In this document: positions 24,032 through 32,534 of the stretch, piece after piece
Layout of the letters: every line of letters starts with the position of its first letter
Numbering within the stretch: position 1 is the stretch's first letter
Position numbers and translations under genes: made by a program
Notes under the pieces: model-generated
Databases searched by the model: none
What the model saw: only the letters and a program-made list of their open reading frames with translations
What the model was told of the DNA's origin: nothing
Source of the DNA: Pseudomonas avellanae BPIC 631
GTDB taxonomy: Bacteria > Pseudomonadota > Gammaproteobacteria > Pseudomonadales > Pseudomonadaceae
NCBI RefSeq assembly: GCF_000444135.1
Contig: NZ_ATDK01000051.1
Span: 1 to 32,534 of the forward strand
DNA length: 32,534 nt
Direction of reading: 5' to 3'

Positions 24032-25405
24032 ATGATCCCAAGACAAGTGATTAACGCCACCGTAAGCCCCAAAGGCAGCCTTGAAACCCTGTCCCAGCGT
24101 GAAGTGCAGCAACTCAGCGCGGCCGGTTCAGGCAGCACCTACACCCTGTTTCGCCAGTGCGCCCTGGCCATTCTCAATACCGGCGCCCATGTCGATAACG
24201 CCAAGACCATTCTTGAAGCGTACGAAAGCTTCGAAGTGCGTATTCATCAGCAGGATCGTGGCGTGCGCCTGGAGCTGCTCAACGCTCCGGCAGACGCGTT
24301 TGTCGATGGTGAAATGATCGCCAGCACCCGCGAGATGCTGTTCAGCGCCCTGCGCGACATCGTCTACACCGAAAGCGAACTGGACAGCCAGCGCATCGAC
24401 CTGAGCAACTCTCAGGGCATTACCGATTACGTGTTCCACCTGCTGCGCAACGCCCGCACCCTGCGCGCCGGTGTCGAGCCAAAGATGGTGGTGTGCTGGG
24501 GTGGCCACTCGATCAACACCGAAGAATACAAATACACCAAGAAAGTCGGCCACGAACTGGGCCTGCGCAGCCTGAACATCTGCACCGGCTGCGGCCCAGG
24601 CGTAATGAAAGGTCCGATGAAAGGCGCAACCATCGCCCACGCCAAGCAACGCATTGTAGGCGGTCGCTACCTGGGCCTGACCGAGCCGGGCATCATCGCT
24701 GCCGAAGCGCCTAACCCGATCGTCAACGAGCTGGTGATCCTGCCGGACATCGAGAAACGTCTCGAGGCCTTCGTGCGTGTCGGTCACGGCATCATCATTT
24801 TCCCGGGCGGCGCAGGCACTGCCGAAGAATTCCTGTACCTGTTGGGCATCCTGATGCACCCGGACAACAAGGACGTGCCGTTCCCGGTGATCCTGACCGG
24901 CCCGAAAAACACCGAACCGTACCTGCAACAGCTACACGCGTTCGTCGGTGCCACGCTGGGTGAAGAAGCGCAGCGTCATTACCAGATCATCATCGACAAC
25001 CCGGCGGACGTCGCCCGGCAGATGACTCAGGGCCTGAAAGAAGTGAAGCAGTTCCGCCGCGAGCGCAACGATGCGTTTCACTTCAACTGGCTGCTGAAGA
25101 TCGAAGAAAGCTTCCAGCACCCCTTCGATCCGACCCACGAAAACATGGCGAAACTGCAACTCAACCACGACGTGCCTACGCACGAGCTGGCCGCCAACCT
25201 GCGCCGGGCGTTTTCCGGAATTGTGGCGGGCAACGTCAAGGACAAGGGCATTCGCCTGATCGAAGAGCACGGCCCTTATCAGATTCAGGGTGACCCTTCG
25301 ATCATGGGCCCACTCGACAAGCTACTGCAGGCGTTTGTCGACCAGCACCGGATGAAGTTGCCGGGTGGCGCGGCCTACGTGCCGTGCTATCAGGTTGTGG
25401 CTTGA
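24032..25405 (+). CDS. ppnN: Pyrimidine/purine nucleotide 5'-monophosphate nucleosidase PpnN
   Basis: PpnN (YgdH) hydrolyses the N-glycosidic bond of nucleoside monophosphates, releasing the base and ribose 5-phosphate, and in E. coli is controlled by (p)ppGpp. The product is 457 residues against 454 in E. coli. The LOG-like core is present: CWGGHSINTEEY (155-166), ICTGCGPGVMKGPMKGA (183-199) and the PGGAGTAEE motif (258-266). The flanking DUF4478 and DUF3412 domains are complete (RRAFSGIVAGNVK; AFVDQHRMKLPGGAAYVPCY). ATGs at 24020 and 24032 are both possible; 24032 (MIPRQVINATVSPKGS) lies closest to the E. coli start and has GGAAAA upstream. It is monocistronic, ended by a terminator at 25429-25458. 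Confidence 0.94.
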   Translation: MIPRQVINATVSPKGSLETLSQREVQQLSAAGSGSTYTLFRQCALAILNTGAHVDNAKTILEAYESFEVRIHQQDRGVRLELLNAPADAFVDGEMIASTREMLFSALRDIVYTESELDSQRIDLSNSQGITDYVFHLLRNARTLRAGVEPKMVVCWGGHSINTEEYKYTKKVGHELGLRSLNICTGCGPGVMKGPMKGATIAHAKQRIVGGRYLGLTEPGIIAAEAPNPIVNELVILPDIEKRLEAFVRVGHGIIIFPGGAGTAEEFLYLLGILMHPDNKDVPFPVILTGPKNTEPYLQQLHAFVGATLGEEAQRHYQIIIDNPADVARQMTQGLKEVKQFRRERNDAFHFNWLLKIEESFQHPFDPTHENMAKLQLNHDVPTHELAANLRRAFSGIVAGNVKDKGIRLIEEHGPYQIQGDPSIMGPLDKLLQAFVDQHRMKLPGGAAYVPCYQVVA

Positions 25406-25428
25406 CCCCATAACCTTGACCGGCAGGC

Positions 25429-25458
25429 AAACGGGGCGCTCTTGAGCGCTCCGTTTTT
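25429..25458 (+). terminator. Rho-independent terminator of ppnN
   Basis: AAACGGGGCGCTC and GAGCGCTCCGTTT pair along 13 positions with one G-U wobble and a TT loop, followed by a T run (25454-25458). It lies 24 nt after the ppnN stop and overlaps the 3' end of convergent pobR, so it could also serve pobR. Confidence 0.9.
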
Positions 25459-26326
25459 ATTTCTGCTGACGGAATTCTCTGGGCGACTGCCCGGTGGCGC
25501 GCTTGAAGAATCGCGAAAAATAAGCAGGCTCGGAAAACCCAAGGCTGTCGGACACCTGATTGATGGTCATGGTGGTGTAGATCAGGTTGCGTTTGGCCTC
25601 CAGCAACAGTCGCTGGCTGATGATCTGCAACGCTGATTGATCGCACAATCGCCGACACAGCGCATTCAAATGCGCGGCGCTGATGCCCATGGCCTGCGCG
25701 TGCTGTTCGATGGACCAGTGCTCGCGAAAACTTGTTTCCAGTTGATGCATGAACACCTGCAGATGCTCGCGCCCGCGGTCCATTGTCTGCACCTGTTCGC
25801 CAGCATCTTCGCTGTTGCGGCGACTGAGCCAGACTACGAGCACATTGATCAATGAATGCAGCATCAGATCACGACCGGCCTTGGGCTGTCGGTATTCGCG
25901 GGCGATGGCGCTGAACAGCGTGTCGACGTAATGGCTGTCCGCCCCTAGCTCGTAACACCGTGCCGTGCGCATCGCCGAGCTGTCGAGCGTCGTATCAAGC
26001 TGCTCCACCAAGGGTTTGGCCAGACTGAGAATGTGCCCCTGAATATCTTCGGCAAACCTGAAGGTGTGCACGCTCAACGCAGGGACCACCTGCAGCGAAG
26101 GTGTCTCGACCTCGCTGACCCGGTCCTCGACCTTGAGCATCGCCTTGCCCGATTGCACATACAGCAACTGCACCAGGTCACCATGCCGATGCGGCTTGAT
26201 CTCCCATTCGTGCATCTTGCTGCGCTCGGGGATCGACTCGCAGTGGATCAGGTCGGGCGTCGGCCAGGCCGTGGTTTCGCCATAGAGCTTGAATACCGGT
26301 ATCGCGGTAATGGCAGGTCTGGACAT
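25457..26326 (-). CDS. pobR: AraC-family regulator PobR
   Basis: A 289-residue AraC/XylS-type activator inferred to switch on pobA with 4-hydroxybenzoate. The N-terminal cupin-like sensing domain (about 35-130) shows HRHGDLVQLLYVQSGKA; the C-terminal pair of helix-turn-helix motifs (about 190-289) shows MGISAAHLNALCRRL and the AraC signature INQVSDSLGFSEPAYFSRFFKRATGQSPREFR. The ATG at 26326 (MSRPAITAIPVFKLYGE) has a strong AGGAGG 8 nt upstream, so the open frame to 26359 is rejected. It is divergent from pobA with 150 nt between them, the usual pobR-pobA arrangement in pseudomonads. Name inferred from family and context. Confidence 0.92.
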   Translation of the reverse strand: MSRPAITAIPVFKLYGETTAWPTPDLIHCESIPERSKMHEWEIKPHRHGDLVQLLYVQSGKAMLKVEDRVSEVETPSLQVVPALSVHTFRFAEDIQGHILSLAKPLVEQLDTTLDSSAMRTARCYELGADSHYVDTLFSAIAREYRQPKAGRDLMLHSLINVLVVWLSRRNSEDAGEQVQTMDRGREHLQVFMHQLETSFREHWSIEQHAQAMGISAAHLNALCRRLCDQSALQIISQRLLLEAKRNLIYTTMTINQVSDSLGFSEPAYFSRFFKRATGQSPREFRQQK

Positions 26327-27661
<1,335 letters not shown>

Positions 27662-27684
27662 TGTATTTCACTTATTGCGTATGA

Positions 27685-27725
27685 GGACGCGGAGCGTCCG
27701 GACAGGCATGCCGACGCGGAGCGTC
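27685..27725. repeat. Two REP-like palindromes preceding the tandem array
   Basis: GGACGC-GGA-GCGTCC (27685-27699) and GACGC-GGA-GCGTC (27713-27725) are perfect short palindromes of the same family as those inside the 89-bp repeats. They begin 24 nt after the pobA stop and may stabilise the pobA 3' end. Confidence 0.75.
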
Positions 27726-27989
27726 GCACGATAGCGGTAGTGAGATTATCGCTCCGCACGCTCCAGTGTAGGATCGTAGTGCTGGACGCTCTGCGTCCGG
27801 TCTTGAGCCGCGTCGCACGATAGCGGTAGTGAGATTATCGTTCCGCACGCTCCAGCGTGGGAATGCAGTTCTGGACGCTCTGCGTCCGATCTTGAGCAGC
27901 GTCGCACGATAGCGGTAGTGAGATTATCGCTCCGCACGCTCCAGCGTGGGAATGCAGTTCTGGACGCTCTGCGTCCGATCTTGAGCAGC
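27723..27989. repeat. Three 89-bp tandem direct repeats
   Basis: Units start at 27723, 27812 and 27901, each opening GTCGCACGATAGCGGTAGTG; a broken fourth start (GTCGCAACGAGG) follows at 27990. Copies 2 and 3 differ at one base (TATCGT versus TATCGC). Copy 1 has diverged in its second half. Each unit holds three small inverted repeats: CGATA/TATCG, CACGCT-CC-AGCGTG and GGACGC-TCT-GCGTCC. This looks like a REP/BIME-type mosaic of the kind common in P. syringae genomes. It is not CRISPR: there are no variable spacers. Confidence 0.92.
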
Positions 27990-28172
27990 GTCGCAACGAG
28001 GACGCCGAGCCACGCAATACATGCCAGCGCAGAGCCATGCGTTGTGCAATCACACAACACACACCCCGCGTAGCCGTGCAAAACCCCAAAGCGTTTTCGC
28101 GACCCGCCCCCTATGATCAGGCGTGCATCCGGCAAGTCCCCTAAAAACAACAAGCACAGAGGAACACACGCC
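27990..28172. other. Leader region of the ACS-family MFS gene
   Basis: About 180 nt between the tandem repeats and the MFS start. It holds the decayed fourth repeat start and then ordinary sequence; no gene is supported. The MFS promoter is expected here. AGAGGA 9 nt before 28173 is its ribosome-binding site. Confidence 0.5.
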
Positions 28173-29498
28173 ATGACCCTTACTTCGACCCACGAGGTGG
28201 GCGACGCTGACGGCAATCATGTCTATCGTCGCATCACCCTGCGCCTTATCCCGTTTATCTTCATCTGCTACCTGTTCAACTACCTGGACCGCGTGAACGT
28301 CGGCTTCGCCAAGCTGCAAATGCTTGACGCCCTGAGCTTCAGCGAGACGGTCTATGGCCTGGGTGCCGGTATCTTTTTCATTGGCTACGTGTTGTGCGGC
28401 CTGCCCAGCAATCTGGCGCTGAACCGCTTCGGACCACGCCGCTGGATCGGCCTGATGATGATCACCTGGGGCATCTTTTCCACCTGCCTGCTGTTCGTCA
28501 CCACACCGGTCGAGTTCTACGTGCTGCGCTTTCTGACCGGCATGGCCGAGGCCGGTTTCTTCCCCGGTATCGTGCTGTACCTCTCGCGCTGGTACCCGAA
28601 CCAGCGTCGCGGCCGGATCATGGCACTGTTCATGTCGGCCATCCCGGTCTCCGGGCTGCTCGGCGGGCCGTTTTCCGGCTGGATCCTCAACCACTTTGCC
28701 GCCGGTCAGGGCGGCATGGCGGGCTGGCAATGGATGTTTCTGATTCAGGGCCTGCCTACCGTGGCGCTTGGCGTGCTGGCGTTCTTTCTGTTGTGTGACA
28801 AGGTTGAAGACGCACGCTGGCTCACGCCTGAACAGCGCCAGCGGGTCAAGACCGATATCACCCACGATGAATTGAATCGACCGGTGCAAGGCAAAAGCTC
28901 GGTGGCTTCGGTGCTGACCATGCCGTTCATCTGGATTCTGGGCTTTATCTACTTCTGCATTCAGAGCGGTGTGTATGCGATCAACTTCTGGCTGCCGTCG
29001 ATCATCAAGAACCTGGGTTTCAGCGACGCGCTGGTGATCGGCTGGATCAGCGCCGTACCGTACCTGATGGCAGGCGTGTTCATGCTGCTGGTCGGTCGCT
29101 CTGCAGACCTGCGCAATGAGCGCCGCTGGCATTTGGTAGTACCGATGCTGATGGGCGCGACCGGCCTGATCATCGCCGCCAACTTTGCGACGGTGCCCCT
29201 CATCGCCATCCTCGGCCTGACCATCGCGACCATGGGTGCGCTGACCAGCCTGCCCATGTTCTGGCCCTTGCCCACCGCACTGCTGAGCGCAAGCGTTGCA
29301 GCGGGCGGGCTGGCGTTGATCAATTCAATCGGCCAGATGGCAGGCTTCCTCAGCCCCTATCTGGTGGGCTGGATCAAGGACCAGACCGGTTCGACCACCC
29401 TGGCGCTGTACTCGCTGGCCGCGCTGACCATCGTCGGTAGCCTGGTGGCTTTGCGGGTCAGCCGTCATAGCGCGGTGAAGGTCGCAGCCGCTGCCTGA
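28173..29498 (+). CDS. MFS transporter, anion:cation symporter (ACS) family
   Basis: A 441-residue twelve-segment permease of the ACS family (tartrate, phthalate, glucarate and related organic anions). The signature NYLDRVNVGFA is at 36-46, followed by FFIGYVLCGLPSNLALNRFGPRRWIG and the SRWYPNQRRGRIMALF loop, both typical of the family. The second half has GRSADLRNERRWH. The ATG at 28173 (MTLTSTHEVG) has AGAGGA 9 nt upstream; the open frame back to 28113 has no ribosome-binding site. Its place after pobA suggests uptake of an aromatic or other carboxylate, but the usual 4-hydroxybenzoate carrier PcaK belongs to a different MFS family, so the substrate is open. Confidence 0.9.
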   Translation: MTLTSTHEVGDADGNHVYRRITLRLIPFIFICYLFNYLDRVNVGFAKLQMLDALSFSETVYGLGAGIFFIGYVLCGLPSNLALNRFGPRRWIGLMMITWGIFSTCLLFVTTPVEFYVLRFLTGMAEAGFFPGIVLYLSRWYPNQRRGRIMALFMSAIPVSGLLGGPFSGWILNHFAAGQGGMAGWQWMFLIQGLPTVALGVLAFFLLCDKVEDARWLTPEQRQRVKTDITHDELNRPVQGKSSVASVLTMPFIWILGFIYFCIQSGVYAINFWLPSIIKNLGFSDALVIGWISAVPYLMAGVFMLLVGRSADLRNERRWHLVVPMLMGATGLIIAANFATVPLIAILGLTIATMGALTSLPMFWPLPTALLSASVAAGGLALINSIGQMAGFLSPYLVGWIKDQTGSTTLALYSLAALTIVGSLVALRVSRHSAVKVAAAA

Positions 29499-29519
29499 AC
29501 ACGCTCATCTCCTGCCCCG

Positions 29520-29545
29520 AGCCAGGCCTGGTGCCTGGCTTTTTC
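29520..29545 (+). terminator. Rho-independent terminator of the ACS MFS gene
   Basis: AGCCAGGC (29520-29527) and GCCTGGCT (29533-29540) form a perfect 8-bp stem with a CTGGT loop, followed by TTTTT. It lies 21 nt after the MFS stop. Confidence 0.92.
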
Positions 29546-29838
29546 TGTCATGCACTTCGGGGCGCTCTCCGTGTGCAAACCTTTGCGCACAGAGAGCAGG
29601 CCGAAATCAGGTGCGGCTTTTATTTCACGCCCTGCAGCACCTAAACGAGCTTGCGCATATGTGCGCAAAAGGTTGCTCAGTATTGAGTGCTTTTTGCCTG
29701 GTAATTGAGCCTGGCCTTCATCGCCTAACTCTATCTACTTGTTTTAAATAGATAAAATTTATTTCGGCATACTTTTTGGAACGGTGTTCTGCCTATACGG
29801 CGGGTGAATTGCCCGTTGCTGCGCAGAGAATGTCACGC
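29546..29838. promoter_or_regulatory. AT-rich leader of the toxin gene with palindromes
   Basis: Nearly 300 nt without a gene. TTGCGCA-TATG-TGCGCAA (29651-29668) is a perfect 7-bp palindrome, and another TTTGCGCA copy occurs near 29582, suggesting a repeated binding site. TATCTA/TAGATA (29732-29754) is a second palindrome in the very AT-rich stretch 29725-29775, a likely promoter region. No regulator can be named. Confidence 0.4.
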
Positions 29839-32463
29839 ATGACCGATAAAAACGGCACCCATCAACAACGACGTGCTGCACTGTTCCCCAAAACCCCGGC
29901 AACCGCTACCAGCCTGTGCCCTTTCCGTGGGCCGAATATCGCCATTGTTCCGGTGCGCTATGCGCTGGATCGCTCGCGCTATGACGCTGACCCCAGGCAA
30001 CTGAAGCCACTGCCCAAAGACGGCCATTGGGCCCGCCTGCCGAAGTTGAAAACACGCAGTTACACACTGCGCCAACTGTACGATGGCTACGTTTACGTGT
30101 TCGACGAAACGGCCGGCACGCTGCATGAATACGCAGCCTCAGCCAGCGACGGCCATCTGAGCCGCATCGTCTGGACAGACGCGCACATCGGTAATGACCA
30201 GCGAAACGGTGCCGGTGAGGGACAACCCTTTCTGCTGTATCCACGCGACAACCGCCTGCACATCGCCTTTTCGCCAATGCAGTGGACATGGCGAATGTGC
30301 GAGCACATGCGCTCCCACGCCCCAAGCCGCACGTTGTGGATGAAGGCGCTGGACCTGGCCAGCTACTGCCTCACCATGGCCGAGCCGGATACCCTGCCGC
30401 TGGATCGCATCGCCGAGGCCGTGGCGGATATCGACAACGACCGTGTGGTTGATGATGGCCGTTTTGCCGACTCGTCGATTCCAACTGCTTGCCCGCCATC
30501 AGAGGGGGCAGAACCCGATCCGTTATGGGCACCGCTGGGTGCGGATGTCTTCTGGCAGGGCAGCGTCTACGATCAGGACAGTTCTCTGGTCATTGCCCTC
30601 GATTACCCGCTCGCCGTTTTCAACGACTTGGGCATGCAGCTGGCGGCCGATCAAGCGGCCTTTCGGGAATGGCAAAGCGTGCACGAACACAAGATCCAGA
30701 TTGCCCAGACCGTCGCCACGCTGTGCGGTGCAGAGAGCGAACCGGAGAAGCTGCCGGCGTCGGTGCGCGGTGATGCGCTGCGCACGCATCAGTACCTGAG
30801 CGAGGTCGAAGCGTACTTCGAGCAATGCATTCTTGAAGAGGCACAGATCAGCAGTAGCAACGTTCCTGGAGATTTTCTGCTGCTGCCGGACATGTTCAAG
30901 AGCCTGGACATGCGCAAATCGATCGAAACACGTTACGGCAGCGCCCCTACCGAACAGGCCGCGCAGGCCTGGAAAGATCGCCACAAATGGCGACGCGAAG
31001 TCGATCTGGGCAGCGCACGCCAGTATCTTCAACAGCATCTGCCGACCGGAGATGCACTGCTACAACAGGTGCGTGACACGCAAAGCGATTTTCAGCTCTG
31101 GGCAACACATATCGGTACAGACCCGCTCAAGCTGTTTATCGATACCACCCGCCCAGCACAACTGCTGTACCTGCAAACGATCATGCTCAACCTGCAGATC
31201 ATTTACGCCCAAGACAGCGCAGCCACCAACTGGCTGGCCGAGCAGGAAGCCAACGCCAGCACGCTGTTCGGCACCTTGCGTTACGGCTTCTCAGCCGCGC
31301 TCAAACAGGCGTTGCACCAAGAGGCCGACGCGCTGTTGAACGGCCTTGGCGACGTCACCAATCTGGCCACGCGCATCGGTGAACTCAATGGCGTGCTCAA
31401 CCATCAGGGTTTTGCCGACAAGCCGTGGATGAAGGCGCTCAAACAGCCTGTTCAAAACACCTTCAAAGCCCTCGGCGAACTGGCCAGCGGTGCAGGCAAA
31501 GCCACGTTTGAAAGTGTATTACTGGCATGGGTGCCCATCGACAGCCGCATGGCCCTTGGCAAACGGCAGAACATCGTTGCATTGCTTCGCACCCTGCTGA
31601 TCGGCCAGATTTTGCTCGACTCGACAGCACGCGTCGCGATCAATGAGCAGACAGTGACCAAGCTCAAACAGTGGGTACGTGAATGGCGGGTTCTCAACAA
31701 GCAGATCAGCGAGCTGGTGCGCAGTTGGCAATATCCGAACGCCTACAACACGCGCCAAAGCACAGCTCGCAACTTGCAGGCCCATAAACACAAACTGCGC
31801 GTCCACGAACTGAGCATCCCCGCCCTGCTCGATTTTCAAAACAACGAATACGCCAGGCTACTGCAGGACGAGATTCGCCAGTACTTCCAGTCTGGCAAAA
31901 CCCTCGCCAAAGACTGGCTCGCCCGCGCCAAAGGCTGGACCGACCGACTTGGCGGCACGGCGGGCTCGATCACCTGGGGGGTGGTCATGCTTAACCTGAT
32001 CAATACTGCCTTCCTTTATCGGGACCTCACCCGGGACGGAGACTTCAGTACCAAGGACATCGGCAAGGTGACGTATGGATTGGGGTACAGCTTCAACCTG
32101 TTGATGGCGGTATTTGTCGAAGCGCCGTGGGCGATTATCAGCACGGCCAAGCCACTGGTTATTGGCGGGCATGACGTGGGCATTCTTGATAAGTCGGCAG
32201 CTTATTGGAAAGCACGGGGTAACGCAGTTTGGGGTGATGCTATACGCGGGTTCAGGGGCTCGATGGTGGCGATGGGTGGGTTTGGGCTAGCGGCGGTTAT
32301 GCTTGAACTATTTGATGTTGCAGATGATTTTTACGCAGCAAAAACGTCAGAGGAAGAATATGGACTTCGTGTAAAGTGGTCTTCCGTATTAATGATGGGA
32401 TTAGGTTCTGCAGCCCAATTGTTCGGAGGTTTTTTCCCCGCTAGTGTACTGTTTTCGAAATAA
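29839..32463 (+). CDS. VasX-like type VI secretion toxin (BTH_I2691 family)
   Basis: An 874-residue protein resembling membrane-acting type VI effectors with the VasX N-terminal region. The N terminus has the family hallmark CPFRGPNIAIVPVRYAL (27-43) followed by YTLRQLYDGYVYVFDE. A long helical middle (about 250-690) follows, then several hydrophobic segments near the C terminus (about 707-726, 744-768, 808-825, 848-868), as expected for a pore-forming or membrane-disrupting toxin. Start codons at 29830 and 29839 are both possible; CAGAGA is better spaced for 29839. The last 200-250 nt are clearly more AT-rich than the rest. The protein ends soon after its final hydrophobic segment, so it may be shorter than relatives. 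No VgrG, PAAR, Tap-1 or immunity gene is visible before the window ends 71 nt later. Confidence 0.82.
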   Translation: MTDKNGTHQQRRAALFPKTPATATSLCPFRGPNIAIVPVRYALDRSRYDADPRQLKPLPKDGHWARLPKLKTRSYTLRQLYDGYVYVFDETAGTLHEYAASASDGHLSRIVWTDAHIGNDQRNGAGEGQPFLLYPRDNRLHIAFSPMQWTWRMCEHMRSHAPSRTLWMKALDLASYCLTMAEPDTLPLDRIAEAVADIDNDRVVDDGRFADSSIPTACPPSEGAEPDPLWAPLGADVFWQGSVYDQDSSLVIALDYPLAVFNDLGMQLAADQAAFREWQSVHEHKIQIAQTVATLCGAESEPEKLPASVRGDALRTHQYLSEVEAYFEQCILEEAQISSSNVPGDFLLLPDMFKSLDMRKSIETRYGSAPTEQAAQAWKDRHKWRREVDLGSARQYLQQHLPTGDALLQQVRDTQSDFQLWATHIGTDPLKLFIDTTRPAQLLYLQTIMLNLQIIYAQDSAATNWLAEQEANASTLFGTLRYGFSAALKQALHQEADALLNGLGDVTNLATRIGELNGVLNHQGFADKPWMKALKQPVQNTFKALGELASGAGKATFESVLLAWVPIDSRMALGKRQNIVALLRTLLIGQILLDSTARVAINEQTVTKLKQWVREWRVLNKQISELVRSWQYPNAYNTRQSTARNLQAHKHKLRVHELSIPALLDFQNNEYARLLQDEIRQYFQSGKTLAKDWLARAKGWTDRLGGTAGSITWGVVMLNLINTAFLYRDLTRDGDFSTKDIGKVTYGLGYSFNLLMAVFVEAPWAIISTAKPLVIGGHDVGILDKSAAYWKARGNAVWGDAIRGFRGSMVAMGGFGLAAVMLELFDVADDFYAAKTSEEEYGLRVKWSSVLMMGLGSAAQLFGGFFPASVLFSK

Positions 32464-32534
32464 GCTACCCATAACCTGCAAGCTAAGCTATTGATAAGAT
32501 TTGAATTTTCCGTTAGTTGGTGGCTGATTTTTTC
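32464..32534. other. AT-rich window edge after the toxin gene
   Basis: The last 71 nt are AT-rich and contain no complete gene or terminator. An immunity gene for the toxin would be expected just to the right, outside the window. Confidence 0.5.

Noticed and set aside
27723..27989. Possible CRISPR array
   Set aside because: The whole 89-bp unit repeats with no variable spacer, and no cas genes are present.
27746..28216. Open frames running through the 89-bp repeats
   Set aside because: The period (89) is not a multiple of three, so repeats are read in shifting frames; the translation is repeat-derived and has no protein features.
28050..29132. 360-codon leftward open frame opposite the ACS transporter
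   Set aside because: Shadow of the transporter gene with His/Gln/Asp-rich composition and no ribosome-binding site.

Overview
This window is chromosomal DNA from a fluorescent pseudomonad, most likely the Pseudomonas syringae group. The assignment rests on protein-level recognition: a Pseudomonas-type flagellar/chemotaxis block (flgZ-flgN-flgM-flgA-cheV-cheR), next to genes matching the modified-viosamine flagellin glycosylation set known from P. syringae, then pobR/pobA, ppnN and a VasX-like type VI secretion toxin. No database search was possible, so names rest on motifs, lengths and gene order.

Layout. 1-600 is AT-rich and without a convincing gene. 609-2548 is a cyanate module: cynS with a downstream DUF1348 gene, divergent from the LysR regulator cynR across a long inverted repeat. 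2627-7091 is the flagellar regulatory block: cheR and cheV leftward, flgA, flgM, flgN and flgZ rightward, with a sigma-54-type promoter in front of flgA and a sigma-28-type promoter in front of flgM. 7179-9962 is a leftward pair: a glutamine-synthetase-like gamma-glutamyl ligase and an MFS transporter with an acidic tail.

10261-19948 is the glycosylation island. vioA (aminotransferase), vioM (methyltransferase) and vioT (a 1173-residue multidomain glycosyltransferase) run rightward. A small ACP, vioR (ketoreductase), vioB (sugar N-acyltransferase) and vioS (KAS III) form a tightly overlapping leftward operon. An unrelated MdtG-like efflux gene sits between the two arms. The inferred pathway is: VioS and VioR on the ACP build a 3-hydroxybutyryl group; VioA makes dTDP-viosamine; VioB acylates its 4-amine; VioM methylates; VioT attaches the sugar to the flagellin glycan. 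The dTDP-sugar precursor genes are not in the window and must lie elsewhere.

20215-22508 is a TPR-containing response regulator followed by a small soluble histidine kinase, overlapping by ATGA. 22907-23581 is an SH3-domain envelope protein. 24032-25405 is the nucleosidase ppnN with a clear terminator. 25457-27661 is the divergent pobR/pobA pair for 4-hydroxybenzoate. 27685-27990 is an array of three 89-bp tandem repeats full of small hairpins. 28173-29498 is an ACS-family MFS transporter. 29839-32463 is a VasX/BTH_I2691-like toxin whose 3' end is notably AT-rich; its immunity gene, if any, would lie beyond the right edge.
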